Origin: Defluviimonas aquaemixtae
Lineage (GTDB): Bacteria > Pseudomonadota > Alphaproteobacteria > Rhodobacterales > Rhodobacteraceae
Reading direction: 5' to 3'
Length of the DNA stretch: 64,000 nucleotides
Assembly (NCBI RefSeq): GCF_900302475.1
Contig: NZ_OMOQ01000001.1
Span: 1,178,001 to 1,242,000 of the forward strand
Shown here: in pieces, positions 48,182-57,488 of the stretch
Position numbering within the stretch: position 1 is the first letter of the stretch
How the letters are laid out: every line of letters starts with the position of its first letter
Translations under genes and position numbers: made by a program
The notes under the pieces: model-generated
Databases searched by the model: none
What the model was told of the DNA's origin: nothing
What the model saw: only the letters and a program-made list of their open reading frames with translations

Positions 48182-49579
48182 TCAGGCCGTCGCATCTTTC
48201 AATCGGGCGATCGTTTCGTCCCGCCCGATCACGAGCATCATGTCGAAGATGCTGGGGCTGACCGTGCGCCCGGCAAGTGCTGCCCGGATTGGCCCCGCGA
48301 TCTTGCCGAGCCCGATCCCATGAGCCTCGGCGACCTTGGCCACGGAGGCCTCCAGCATTTCGCGCTCCCAGCTAGCATTTTGCAGCTGCGGCGTCAATTC
48401 TGCCAGTATACCACGGGATACCGGATCCAGCGCCTTGCCCGCCTTCTCATCCGGGTCGATGGGGCGCGTAGCCAGTACAAAGCGAGCTTTGTCAATAAGT
48501 TCCGGAAACGTCTTGGCGCGATCCTTGACGCAGTAAAGCGCGCGTGACAATCCATCTTTCTGCGCCTGCGAAAGGATTGGCTGGCCCGCGGCCGCCAGAA
48601 ATGCCTCAATTTCAGGCAGAAGCTCGGCGTCCGGCGTAGCCGCAATATGCTGACCAGACAGATTCTCGAGCTTCTTGAAGTCGAGCCGCGCCGGCGCGCG
48701 ACCGATTCCCGCCAGATCGAACCACTCCTTCGCCTGCTCGTCGGTGAAGAATTCCGCGTCGCCATGCGCCCAGCCGAGCCGGGTCAGGTAATTGCGCATG
48801 CCCGCGGCCGGATAGCCCATTGCCTGGTACTCCTCGAGCCCGACGGCGCCGTGGCGCTTCGAAAGCTTCTTGCCGTCCGGGCCGTGGATCAGCGGAATAT
48901 GCGCCCAGGCCGGTTCCGCCCAATCCATGGCCCGATAGACCTGAACCTGGCGTGCCGCGTTGTTCAGATGATCGTCCCCCCGGATCACATGCGTGACGCC
49001 CATGTCGTGATCGTCCACGACGACCGCCAGCATGTAGGTGGGCGTACCATCGGAGCGTAAACATACCATGTCGTCGAGCTGGTCGTTGCGGAACGTGACC
49101 GTGCCTTGAACCGCATCCTCAATTACCGTCTGGCCTTCGCGTGGCGCCTTCAGTCGGATCACGAACGGCGCGTCCGGGTGGGTCGCGGGACCGGCGTCGC
49201 GCCACGGGCTGAGAAACAGGGTCGAGCGGCCCTCGGCGCGGGCCTTTTCGCGGAACGCTTCGATTTCCTGCGGCGTCGAGAAACACTTGTAGGCGTGTCC
49301 CCGCGCCAGCATCTCGCGTGCCACCTCGGCATGACGCTCGCGCCCGTCGAACTGGCTGACAACGTCGCCGTCCCAGTCGAGGCCAAGCCACTTGAGGCCG
49401 CGCAGGATCGCGTCCGTGGCCTCTGGCGTGGAGCGTTCGCGGTCGGTGTCCTCGATGCGCAGGAGGAACTTGCCGCCGCGTCCGCGCGCGTAGAGCCAGT
49501 TGAAAAGCGCCGTGCGCGCGCCGCCGATGTGCAGGTAGCCGGTGGGCGAGGGGGCGAAGCGGGTCACGACATCGGACAT
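48182..49579 (-). CDS. gltX: Glutamate-tRNA ligase
   Basis: This 465-residue class I tRNA synthetase has the HIGH-type motif [15 protein letters not shown] near the N-terminus and the KMSKS-type motif [10 protein letters not shown]. It charges tRNA-Glu (and in many Alphaproteobacteria tRNA-Gln too, for later amidation); a second copy may exist elsewhere. The ATG at 49579 begins at the conserved [14 protein letters not shown]; longer in-frame starts are not conserved. It is divergent from comEC, with 76 bases between them. Confidence 0.96.
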   Translation of the reverse strand: MSDVVTRFAPSPTGYLHIGGARTALFNWLYARGRGGKFLLRIEDTDRERSTPEATDAILRGLKWLGLDWDGDVVSQFDGRERHAEVAREMLARGHAYKCFSTPQEIEAFREKARAEGRSTLFLSPWRDAGPATHPDAPFVIRLKAPREGQTVIEDAVQGTVTFRNDQLDDMVCLRSDGTPTYMLAVVVDDHDMGVTHVIRGDDHLNNAARQVQVYRAMDWAEPAWAHIPLIHGPDGKKLSKRHGAVGLEEYQAMGYPAAGMRNYLTRLGWAHGDAEFFTDEQAKEWFDLAGIGRAPARLDFKKLENLSGQHIAATPDAELLPEIEAFLAAAGQPILSQAQKDGLSRALYCVKDRAKTFPELIDKARFVLATRPIDPDEKAGKALDPVSRGILAELTPQLQNASWEREMLEASVAKVAEAHGIGLGKIAGPIRAALAGRTVSPSIFDMMLVIGRDETIARLKDATA

Positions 49580-49655
49580 GGGCGCGTTAACCTTTCGGAA
49601 ACCATGAACGTTCAGGCTGAGGCTGTCATTAGGCAATGCCGGACGGGGAGACAAG

Positions 49656-51740
49656 GTGCGGGCGGCGATCGCCATGCTGGAGGCGCTGGGGGCGGAGCGC
49701 GGGCGGCTCCTGCCCTGGGCGCCGGTCTTCCTGGCGATGGGAATCGGCGGCTACTTCGCGCTGCGCTACGAGCCGGGGGCCGGGACGCTAGGTGCCGCGA
49801 CCCTGATCGTCGGCCTGGCCGCGCTCGCCGGCCGGCGCGGGCCGGAGCTTGCGCGCGCGCCCGCCACGGGTCTCGCTCTGATCGCCGCCGGGCTCCTTCT
49901 CGCGGCCGCGCGGGCGCATCTCGTGTCCGCGCCGGTCCTGCCGTTCCGCTACTACGGGCCGGTCGAGGGCCGCGTTGTCGCGATCGACCGCTCCTTCTCC
50001 GATCAGCTTCGCCTGACGCTCGACCGTGTCGTCCTGAAGGACATGGCCCCCGACCGGACGCCCGCCCGCGTCCGGGTCGCGCTGCACGGCGAGCAGGGGT
50101 TCACCGATCCGCAGCCCGGTCTCACGGTGATCCTGACCGCCCATCTCTCGCCGCCCGAAGGTCCGGTGGAGCCCGGCGGCTTCGACTTCCAGCGCCTCGC
50201 CTGGTTCTCGCGCCTCGGCGCGGTCGGCTACACGCGCGCGCCCGTCCTTGCGCTCGAGCCGCCCGAGGGCGCGCTGGCGCTCGCGGCTTTCCGGCTCCGC
50301 ATGACGATCTCCAACGCGATGCGGGAGCATATAGACGGCCAGGCGGGCGCCTTCGCCGCGGCTCTCATGACCGGCGACCGGTCGGCCGTCGAAGCCGCGA
50401 CGAACGACGCGCTCAGGGCATCGAACCTCTCGCATCTCATCGCGATATCGGGCCTCCATATGGGGCTTCTGACGGGCTTCGTCTTCGGCGCGGTGCGCTA
50501 CGGGCTCGCGCTCGCGCCGCCCGTCGCACTCAGGATCAACACGAAGAAGGCCGCCGCCGTCGTGGCGCTTCTCGCCGCCGCCATCTACCTCGCGCTCGCG
50601 GGTCCGAGCGTGGCGACACGCCGCGCCTTCATCATGGCGGCGGTGATGCTCGTCGCGGTGCTCGCCGACCGGCGCGCGATCTCGCTCCGCTCGGTCGGCA
50701 TCGCGGCGCTGATCGTTCTCGTGCTCGAACCCGAAAGCCTGGTTGAGCCGGGCTTTCAGATGTCTTTCGGCGCCACGGTGGCGCTCATCGTCGCGTTCCA
50801 GCCCTGGGTGCGCCTCCAGCGCCATGTGCCGGGCCTGCTCCGGCCGGTGGCGATGCTGATTCTATCTTCGGCGGCCGCAGGGCTCGCCACGGCGCCCATC
50901 GCGGCGGCGCATTTCAACCGGATCGCGGAATACGGGCTTTTGGCGAACCTGCTCGCGGTGCCGGTCATGGGGACCCTCGTGATGCCGATGGGAGTGATCG
51001 CCGCGCTTCTCGCGCCGGTCGGGCTTGCGACCCCGGCGCTCTGGCTGATGGGGCAGGGCACGGGTTTCATCCTCTGGGTGGCGGCCTGGGTCGCCGCGCT
51101 CGACGGCGCGGTCCTGGCCGTCCCCGCGCCGCCCGATGCAGTGCTGCCGCTCCTGGCGCTCGGCGGACTCGTCCTGCTCGTAACGCGTTCGCTGCGAATG
51201 CGTGCAGCCGGAGCGGCGGCCGCGCTGGCGGCACTCGTCATCTGGGCGGCGGCGGAGCGTCCGGCGTTGCTCGTTGCCGGCGATGGCGGCCTTGTGGGTC
51301 TTCGAACAGCCGAAGGGCGGGCGCTGTCGAAGCCAAAGGGTGCGGGCTTCGTCGCGAAAAGCTGGCTCGAGGATGACGGCGACATGGCGCTGCAGGAAGA
51401 CGCCTTCGCCCGGCCGGGGCTCCAGGGCGAGAAGGGCGCGATGAGGGCGGGCCTCGGCACTGTCGCCGCGTGGCATTTCACCGGCAAGGGGGCCGAGTCA
51501 CGCGCGGCCGCCGCCTGCCGGGACGGCGCGCTCGTGATCCTGTCCGCCCGCTGGGAGGGCGCGGAGCCCGGTACCTGCCAGGTCTATGACGCGGCGCGGC
51601 TGCGCCAAACCGGCGCGCTTGCCGTACATCTCGATGACGGAAAGCTCCGCATCGTCACGGCGCGGGAGATCGCGGGCGACCGGCTGTGGAACCGCCGCGA
51701 ACGGCCCGCGCGCGAGAGCCGCCGGGCCGCGCTCGAGTAA
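49656..51740 (+). CDS. comEC: ComEC/Rec2 family DNA-uptake channel protein
   Basis: This 694-residue membrane protein is likely the inner-membrane DNA-uptake channel. It has N-terminal hydrophobic helices, an OB-like region, and the competence domain with [20 protein letters not shown], followed by many helices ([27 protein letters not shown]). The metallo-beta-lactamase tail found in some homologues is reduced to a small C-terminal domain. GGGGAGACAAG precedes the GTG at 49656. It is convergent with lexA, with three bases between the stops, and lies next to it in many relatives. Natural competence is not proven. Confidence 0.9.
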   Translation: MRAAIAMLEALGAERGRLLPWAPVFLAMGIGGYFALRYEPGAGTLGAATLIVGLAALAGRRGPELARAPATGLALIAAGLLLAAARAHLVSAPVLPFRYYGPVEGRVVAIDRSFSDQLRLTLDRVVLKDMAPDRTPARVRVALHGEQGFTDPQPGLTVILTAHLSPPEGPVEPGGFDFQRLAWFSRLGAVGYTRAPVLALEPPEGALALAAFRLRMTISNAMREHIDGQAGAFAAALMTGDRSAVEAATNDALRASNLSHLIAISGLHMGLLTGFVFGAVRYGLALAPPVALRINTKKAAAVVALLAAAIYLALAGPSVATRRAFIMAAVMLVAVLADRRAISLRSVGIAALIVLVLEPESLVEPGFQMSFGATVALIVAFQPWVRLQRHVPGLLRPVAMLILSSAAAGLATAPIAAAHFNRIAEYGLLANLLAVPVMGTLVMPMGVIAALLAPVGLATPALWLMGQGTGFILWVAAWVAALDGAVLAVPAPPDAVLPLLALGGLVLLVTRSLRMRAAGAAAALAALVIWAAAERPALLVAGDGGLVGLRTAEGRALSKPKGAGFVAKSWLEDDGDMALQEDAFARPGLQGEKGAMRAGLGTVAAWHFTGKGAESRAAAACRDGALVILSARWEGAEPGTCQVYDAARLRQTGALAVHLDDGKLRIVTAREIAGDRLWNRRERPARESRRAALE

Positions 51741-51743
51741 GGG

Positions 51744-52430
51744 TCAGTAGCTGCGGATCAGGCCGACAAGCTTGCCCTGGACCTTCACATGGTCCTCGGG
51801 TAGGACGCGCGTCTCGTAGGCCGGGTTGGCCGCCTCAAGCGCGATCATGCTACCCCGGCGCCGGAAGCGCTTGAGAGTCGCCTCCAGCCCCTCGACGAGC
51901 GCCACCACGATATCGCCATTGTCGGCCGTCGATTGTTCGCGGATGACGACGATGTCGCCGTCATTGATCCCCGCGTCGATCATGGAATCGCCCTTGACCT
52001 CCAGCGCGTAGTGCTGGCCATGGCCCGACAGCATCGAGCCGGGCACCGCGACGTGATGCGACACTTCAGAAATCGCCTCGATCGGCACGCCCGCGGCGAT
52101 CCGGCCCATGACGGGAAGTTCCAGGGCCTGAACCGACGACACCGCCATCGCGCCTCGGGGCGGGCCGCTGCGGTCGCCCTCGATCACACGGGGCGTGAAT
52201 CCCGGCTTCTCCATCGCCTCGGGCAACTTCACGATTTCGATCGCACGGGCGCGGTGGGCGAGGCGGCGGATGAAGCCGCGCTCCTCGAGCGCGGTGATCA
52301 GCCGGTGAATGCCCGACTTCGAGCGCAGGTCGAGCGCGTCCTTCATTTCGTCGAAGGAGGGCGTCACGCCGTCCCGAGCCATGCGTTTCTGGATGAAATC
52401 CAGGAGTTCCAGTTGCTTGCGCGTCAGCAT
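51744..52430 (-). CDS. lexA: SOS repressor LexA
   Basis: This 228-residue repressor has an N-terminal winged HTH ([39 protein letters not shown]) and a C-terminal self-cleaving peptidase domain: cleavage site Ala113-Gly114 in RIAAGVP, Ser149 in GDSMID and Lys187 in EATLKRF as the catalytic pair. RecA filaments on single-stranded DNA trigger the cleavage. Its own promoter carries a GTTC-N7-GTTC operator, and a matching one precedes uvrA. The gene lies downstream of moeA but has its own promoter. Confidence 0.97.
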   Translation of the reverse strand: MLTRKQLELLDFIQKRMARDGVTPSFDEMKDALDLRSKSGIHRLITALEERGFIRRLAHRARAIEIVKLPEAMEKPGFTPRVIEGDRSGPPRGAMAVSSVQALELPVMGRIAAGVPIEAISEVSHHVAVPGSMLSGHGQHYALEVKGDSMIDAGINDGDIVVIREQSTADNGDIVVALVEGLEATLKRFRRRGSMIALEAANPAYETRVLPEDHVKVQGKLVGLIRSY

Positions 52431-52462
52431 GATGCCTGTTTTCCTTTGCCGATTGCAACGCT

Positions 52463-52502
52463 GTTCAAAGGATGTTCTACGCGCGTTCCCGATTTGTGTC
52501 AA
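52463..52502 (-). promoter_or_regulatory. lexA promoter with overlapping LexA box
   Basis: On the minus strand TTGACA (52497-52502) and TAGAAC (52474-52479) are 17 bases apart, a good sigma-70 promoter. The -10 hexamer overlaps the exact LexA operator GTTC-AAAGGAT-GTTC (52463-52477, plus-strand reading). This is the arrangement of an autorepressed lexA gene. Confidence 0.88.
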
Positions 52503-52522
52503 CGAATTGGGGCCGGCGCCCG

Positions 52523-53707
52523 TCAGAGCGGGATATAGTCCGCGGCCGCGCCGGCCGCCCTCGGCCCGTCTCCCACCGGCCTGATGAGAAGCGCGTCGGC
52601 GTCCGAGAGGACCGTCAGAAGCGCGCTGTCCTGGCGGTCGAACGGATGGATGAGTATCTCGCCGCCGCGCGCCGTCAGTCGCGCCCGCATGTAATGCGCG
52701 CGTGGGCCGTTCGCTGCAACGCTGGAGGCGAGCACACCACGCCGGACCGGGGCCGGACCGGCCGGCAGGCCCTGCATCGCGGAGAGAACTGGCGACATGA
52801 AGATGTGACCGCAAACGATTGAAGAGACGGGATTGCCGGGAAGCCCAAGCAGAACCGACCCACCGAGCCGCCCCGCCATCAGCGGCTTTCCCGGCCGCAT
52901 CGCGATCTTGTAGAAAGACCGCTCCATCCCCATGCCGGCGGCGACCGCGCCGACGAGGTCGTGGTCGCCCACCGACGCGCCGCCGATCGTCACCACGAGA
53001 TCGGCATCGCCCGCCAGGTCGAACGCGAAGCGCAATGACGCCTCGCTGTCCCGTGCAATGGGCAGCAGCCGCGCCTCGGCACCCGCCGCCTCGGCGAGCG
53101 CGGCGAGCGCGAAGCCGTTCGAAGCGACGATCTGGTCGGGGCCCGGTTCTTCCCCGGGCATGACGAGTTCGTCACCAGTCGCGATCAGGGCGACGACAGG
53201 GCGGCGGGCCACGGCGACATCGGGCACATTCATGGCAGCGATCAGCGCCAGGTCGCTCGCCGTGAGCCGGCGCGGCGCGTCGATCCGGTGACCGGCGCGG
53301 AAATCCTGACCCTCGGCGCGGATGTTCGTCCCTGTCTCCAGACGATCCCCCAGCGCAATCCGGTCGGCGTCGCGGCGCACATCCTCCTGCAGGACGACGC
53401 GCTCGCCGCCCTCTGGCACCGGAGCGCCAGTGAAGATCCGGACCGTCTGGCCCACGTCGATCGAACCGGAGAAAGCCTTTCCGGCAGCGGCTTCGCCGAT
53501 GACATTTAGCAACGCGCCGGGCCGATGATCGACCTCCCGGATCGCGAAGCCGTCCATCGCCGAGGCGGCGAAGGGTGGCTGGTCGCGGCGCGCGACGACC
53601 GGCTCCGCCAGAACCCGACCGGCGGCGTGGCGCAGGGGAACGGTCTCGGCGGGCAGCATTGGTGCGAGCGCGAACAGCCGGGACAGCGCATCTTCGACCG
53701 AGATCAT
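52523..53707 (-). CDS. moeA: Molybdopterin molybdenumtransferase
   Basis: This 394-residue enzyme inserts molybdenum into the adenylylated dithiolene cofactor. Typical features are the N-terminal [10 protein letters not shown] and [22 protein letters not shown], the [11 protein letters not shown] segment, the GGASVGDHD loop, the MRPGKPL motif and GLPGNPVSS. Its partner MogA or MoaB is not in the window. moaC precedes it by 19 bases and trpC lies further upstream, an order recurring in this family. It ends 92 bases before the lexA start. Confidence 0.95.
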   Translation of the reverse strand: MISVEDALSRLFALAPMLPAETVPLRHAAGRVLAEPVVARRDQPPFAASAMDGFAIREVDHRPGALLNVIGEAAAGKAFSGSIDVGQTVRIFTGAPVPEGGERVVLQEDVRRDADRIALGDRLETGTNIRAEGQDFRAGHRIDAPRRLTASDLALIAAMNVPDVAVARRPVVALIATGDELVMPGEEPGPDQIVASNGFALAALAEAAGAEARLLPIARDSEASLRFAFDLAGDADLVVTIGGASVGDHDLVGAVAAGMGMERSFYKIAMRPGKPLMAGRLGGSVLLGLPGNPVSSIVCGHIFMSPVLSAMQGLPAGPAPVRRGVLASSVAANGPRAHYMRARLTARGGEILIHPFDRQDSALLTVLSDADALLIRPVGDGPRAAGAAADYIPL

Positions 53708-53726
53708 GCGCCGCCCCCGGTCACCT

Positions 53727-54200
53727 TCATGTCGCCTCGTATCGCCCTGATTTTCCGCCGTCCTTCAAGACAACCCGCAGCCCTTCGATGCGCATGGAAC
53801 GCTGGGCGGCCTTCAGCATATCATAGACGGTCAGCGCCGCGACCGACGCCGCCGTCAGCGCCTCCATCTCCACGCCCGTCTGGCCCTTTGTCTTCACGGT
53901 CGCCGTGATCCGCACGCCCGGCAGCGCCGGATCGGCGACGAGATCGATCACAACCTTCGTGATCGGCAGCGGATGGCAGAGCGGGATCAGATCGGCGGTG
54001 CGCTTCGCCGCCATGATCCCGGCGAGCCGTGCGACACCCAGGACATCGCCCTTCTTCGCGCGGCCCTCGGTGACAAGCGCGAGCGTCTCGGCCGTCATCA
54101 CGACCTGCGCGTCTGCCGTCGCGACCCTGTCCGTCACCGCCTTGTCCGAAACATCGACCATATGCGCATGACCCTCGGCGTCGAAATGCGTCAGCGCCAT
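53727..54200 (-). CDS. moaC: Cyclic pyranopterin monophosphate synthase
   Basis: This 157-residue enzyme converts the MoaA product (3',8-cyclo-GTP) to cyclic pyranopterin monophosphate, the first pathway intermediate of Moco synthesis. Family motifs are [36 protein letters not shown] and [20 protein letters not shown], with the active-site Lys and Asp near KDGGKSG. It starts two bases after trpC and is followed by moeA, so all three probably form one transcript. Confidence 0.96.
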   Translation of the reverse strand: MALTHFDAEGHAHMVDVSDKAVTDRVATADAQVVMTAETLALVTEGRAKKGDVLGVARLAGIMAAKRTADLIPLCHPLPITKVVIDLVADPALPGVRITATVKTKGQTGVEMEALTAASVAALTVYDMLKAAQRSMRIEGLRVVLKDGGKSGRYEAT

Positions 54201-54202
54201 CG

Positions 54203-55006
54203 TCAGACCTCGCACGGCGCGGGATCGGCCAGAAGCGTCCGCGTCGCCGCCGCGACGTCGGCTTGGCGCATGAGGTGCTCGCCGACCAGGAAGACCCGCG
54301 CGCCATGGGCGGCCATGTCGGCAAGCTCGGCGGGCGCGAACAGGCCGCTCTCGCAGATCCGAATCCGGTCGTCCGGGATCAGCGGGGCGAGTTGCCGCGT
54401 GGTCTCAAGGTTGACGTTGAAGGTCTTGAGATTGCGGTTGTTTATGCCGACAAGCGGAGATTTCAGGCGCAACGCACGTTCCAGTTCGGCCGCGTCATGG
54501 ACCTCCAGAAGCGCGTCCATGCCCCAGGCGTGCGCCGCCGCTTCGAGTTCGGCCGCCTGTGCGTCGGAGACCGAGGCCATGATGATCAGGATGCAGTCCG
54601 CGCCCCAGGCGCGTGCCTCGGCGACCTGGTAGGTGTCGTACATGAAGTCCTTTCTGAGCGTCGGCAGCGAAACCGCCGCTCGCGCCGACGTCAGAAACTC
54701 GGGCGCCCCTTGGAATGACGGCGCGTCCGTCAATACGGATAGACAGGTCGCGCCGCCCGCCTCGTAGGCCCGGGCGAGCGCCGGCGGGTCGAAATCGGCG
54801 CGGATCAGCCCCTTCGACGGGCTCGCCTTCTTGATCTCGGCGATAAGCCCGTAACCCGTCGCAGACGCGCGCCCGAGCGCGGACGCGAAACCACGCGGGG
54901 CATCTGCTTCCCGCGCCGCCGCCTCGATCTCCGACAGCGGACGCGCCGCCTTGGCTGCAGCGACCTCGTCGAGCTTGTAGGCCTTGATCCTGTCGAGAAT
55001 GTCCAT
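54203..55006 (-). CDS. trpC: Indole-3-glycerol phosphate synthase
   Basis: This 267-residue TIM-barrel enzyme closes the indole ring in tryptophan synthesis. It has the [14 protein letters not shown] lysine motif, [26 protein letters not shown] and the C-terminal phosphate-binding CESGLF. It ends two bases before moaC and lies some 100 bases downstream of ung. A dispersed repeat (55051-55082) sits between trpC and ung. Confidence 0.97.
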   Translation of the reverse strand: MDILDRIKAYKLDEVAAAKAARPLSEIEAAAREADAPRGFASALGRASATGYGLIAEIKKASPSKGLIRADFDPPALARAYEAGGATCLSVLTDAPSFQGAPEFLTSARAAVSLPTLRKDFMYDTYQVAEARAWGADCILIIMASVSDAQAAELEAAAHAWGMDALLEVHDAAELERALRLKSPLVGINNRNLKTFNVNLETTRQLAPLIPDDRIRICESGLFAPAELADMAAHGARVFLVGEHLMRQADVAAATRTLLADPAPCEV

Positions 55007-55050
55007 GCCTTCTCTTAGCCTCCGTCGGACCCCGCGAAAAGCCCCTCTGC

Positions 55051-55082
55051 CTTCTTCTGTTCAGAAGTACCTCCCGGGGGTG
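55051..55082. repeat. Dispersed intergenic repeat, copy B
   Basis: The run CTTCTTCTGTTCAGAAGTAC followed by CTCCCGGGGGTG matches copy A (41073-41103) apart from a few substitutions and one extra C. A short GC-rich inverted repeat follows (GTGGGGGT ... ACCCCCAC). It lies between trpC and ung. Confidence 0.7.
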
Positions 55083-55109
55083 TGGGGGTGGGAAACCCCC
55101 ACCTGCCTG

Positions 55110-55751
55110 CTATCCGCCCCACGCTACCGGCGCCTCGCCCCGTGCCGCGAGCCAGGCGTTCACCCGGCTGAAGGGGCGCGACCCGAAGAAGCCGCGATAG
55201 GCTGAAAGCGGGGAGGGGTGGGCCGTTTCGATCCTGAGATGTTTGGGGTTGCGTAGACAGCGACGCGCGACCTTCTGCGCGGGGCCGCCCCAGAGCAGAA
55301 AGGCGCGCGGTTTCGCGTCAATCTCGGACAGCACGTCGGCGACAAGCGTGTCCCACCCGAATGCCGCATGCGCCTTTGGCCGTCCCTCCGGGACGGTGAG
55401 GGCCGTGTTCATCAAGAGCACGCCCTGACACGCCCAGTCGTCAAGCTGCGTTCGGGTTCGCGTTGCACCAAGATCGTCCGACAATTCCTTGAAAATGTTG
55501 CCGAGACTGTCGAGCCGCCCGGTGAAACCGTGCGGAATCGAAAAGGCCAGCCCGTCGGCCTTCCCGGCCGTGTGGTACGGGTCCTGACCAAGGATCACTA
55601 CCCGCACGTCTTCTGGCGGGCAGGTGTCGAGCGCGGCGAAAATCCGGTCGCGCGGCGGGTAGACCGGCCCGTCCTCGCCAGCGAGCGCAGCATCGATGCG
55701 CGGCCAATCCCGCTTGAAGAACGGCAAGTGCGCCCAGGCTCCGGGTATCAT
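55110..55751 (-). CDS. ung: Uracil-DNA glycosylase (family 1)
   Basis: This 213-residue enzyme removes uracil from DNA. The water-activating Asp57 lies in [17 protein letters not shown], and the minor-groove loop reads [18 protein letters not shown]. Length and motifs fit UDG family 1. The start overlaps the trpD stop by ATGA, so it is translated from the trp mRNA and separates trpD from trpC, where trpC usually follows directly. GGCAGC before the ATG is weak, consistent with coupling. Confidence 0.94.
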   Translation of the reverse strand: MIPGAWAHLPFFKRDWPRIDAALAGEDGPVYPPRDRIFAALDTCPPEDVRVVILGQDPYHTAGKADGLAFSIPHGFTGRLDSLGNIFKELSDDLGATRTRTQLDDWACQGVLLMNTALTVPEGRPKAHAAFGWDTLVADVLSEIDAKPRAFLLWGGPAQKVARRCLRNPKHLRIETAHPSPLSAYRGFFGSRPFSRVNAWLAARGEAPVAWGG

Positions 55752-56764
55752 GCTGCCTGAGAGGCTTTCGCCAGCGCCTCGATCTTCGCCCGGGCAGAGC
55801 CGCGGTCGATGCTTTCGGCGGCCAGTGCGACGCCCTCCTTCAGCTCCGCCACCTTGCCCGCGACCACGAGCGCCGCAGCCGCGTTCAGAAGCACGGCGTC
55901 GCGATAGGCGCCGGTCTCTCCCGCCAAAAGGGCGCGGAAGGCGGCCGCGTTCTCCTCGGGGCTGCCGCCGAGGATCGCCTCGAACGGATGGATGGGCAGG
56001 CCCGCCTCCTCCGGATGCAACTCGAACTCCCTGACCGCGCCGTCCTCAAGCGCCGCAATCCAGCTCGGCCCGGCGATCGAGATCTCGTCGGTGCCGTCCG
56101 CGCCGTGGACGAGCCATGCGCGGTCGGATCCCAGCGCGGCGAGCGTTTCGGCCATCGGTCGGATCCAGGCGCGGGAAAACGCGCCCGTGAGCTGCCGCCG
56201 GACGCCCGCGGGGTTTGTGAGCGGCCCCAGAAGGTTGAAGACGGTGCGGGTGCCAAGCTCCGCCCGCGTCGGCATCACGTGGCGGATTGCGGGGTGGTGC
56301 ATTGGCGCCATCATGAAGGCGATGCCGCAGTCGGCGAGCACCTTCTCGACCGCCTCGGCGCCGATCATCACGTTCACGCCCATCTCGGTCAGCGCATCCG
56401 CCGCGCCCGACTTTGAGCTCAGATTTCGATTTCCGTGCTTGGCCACGACGACGCCCGCGCCAGCGACGACGAAGGCCGTCGCGGTCGAGATGTTCAGCGT
56501 GCCCTTGCCGTCGCCGCCGGTGCCCACGATGTCCATCGCGCCTTCGGGAGCGCGCACCTTGTGGCATTTCGCCCGCATCACCCGCGCGGCGGCGGCGATT
56601 TCCTCGACCGTTTCGCCGCGCGTCCGCAGCGCCATCAGAAGTCCGCCCATCTGCGAGGGCGTGGCTTCACCCTCAAAGAGCGCCTCAAAGGCGGTCTCGG
56701 CCTCCTCGCGCGTCAACGGGCGGTCGGCTGCCAGGCCGATCAAGGGGCGGATATCTCCGCTCAT
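55748..56764 (-). CDS. trpD: Anthranilate phosphoribosyltransferase
   Basis: This 338-residue enzyme joins anthranilate and PRPP. The PRPP-binding glycine-rich loop is [16 protein letters not shown], followed by [22 protein letters not shown] and the [11 protein letters not shown] segment. It overlaps trpG upstream and ung downstream, both by ATGA, forming a tightly coupled block. Confidence 0.97.
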   Translation of the reverse strand: MSGDIRPLIGLAADRPLTREEAETAFEALFEGEATPSQMGGLLMALRTRGETVEEIAAAARVMRAKCHKVRAPEGAMDIVGTGGDGKGTLNISTATAFVVAGAGVVVAKHGNRNLSSKSGAADALTEMGVNVMIGAEAVEKVLADCGIAFMMAPMHHPAIRHVMPTRAELGTRTVFNLLGPLTNPAGVRRQLTGAFSRAWIRPMAETLAALGSDRAWLVHGADGTDEISIAGPSWIAALEDGAVREFELHPEEAGLPIHPFEAILGGSPEENAAAFRALLAGETGAYRDAVLLNAAAALVVAGKVAELKEGVALAAESIDRGSARAKIEALAKASQAA

Positions 56765-57354
56765 GACGGTACCGAAAGCGGCACGCGCGCCATTTCGAGG
56801 AAGTTCCTCAGAAGCGTGTGGCCATGTTCGGAGGCAATCGATTCGGGATGGAACTGCACGCCCTCGATCGGCAGGTCGCGGTGCCTCAGCCCCATGATCG
56901 TACCGTCCTCGAGCCAGGCGGTGACTTCGAGGCAGTCGGGCAGGCTGGCGCGCTCGACGATCAGCGAATGGTAGCGCGTCGCCTCGAAGGGCGAGGGCAG
57001 GCCCGCGAAAGCGCCCTGGCCGGAGTGATGCATCGTCCCCATCTTGCCGTGCACGATTTCGTGGCAGCGCACGACCCTGCCACCGAAGGCCTGTCCGATC
57101 GTCTGGTGCCCGAGGCAGACGCCGAGAAGCGGCGTCTCCGTCTCCGCTGCCGCCTCGGTCAGCGCAAGGCAGATACCCGCCTGATCGGGATCGCAGGGCC
57201 CCGGCGAGAGCACGATGGCGGAGGGCTTCAGCGCCATCGCCTCCTGCACGTTCAGGGCGTCGTTACGGTGGACCACCACATCGGCGCCGAGCTCGCCCAG
57301 ATAGTGCACGAGGTTGTAGGTGAAGCTGTCATAGTTGTCGATCAGCAACAGCAT
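56761..57354 (-). CDS. trpG: Anthranilate synthase glutaminase subunit
   Basis: This 197-residue class I amidotransferase supplies ammonia to TrpE. The N-terminal [22 protein letters not shown], the catalytic Cys in [13 protein letters not shown] and the C-terminal HPES (His and Glu of the triad) are present. It may also serve aminodeoxychorismate synthase. It overlaps trpD by ATGA and starts about 135 bases from the divergent YibQ-like gene. Confidence 0.96.
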   Translation of the reverse strand: MLLLIDNYDSFTYNLVHYLGELGADVVVHRNDALNVQEAMALKPSAIVLSPGPCDPDQAGICLALTEAAAETETPLLGVCLGHQTIGQAFGGRVVRCHEIVHGKMGTMHHSGQGAFAGLPSPFEATRYHSLIVERASLPDCLEVTAWLEDGTIMGLRHRDLPIEGVQFHPESIASEHGHTLLRNFLEMARVPLSVPS

Positions 57355-57488
57355 GATCTGGCCTTCATCGCGGGTGTGCGCATTCTAGGGGTGAACCTGC
57401 GCGCGTGTCGGGCTATACATGGTCAGAGCCACGCGGCCGGGTCAAGGCGTCAAGCGGGCCAATAAGGATAGAAGCGTCGGAGGCGGAC

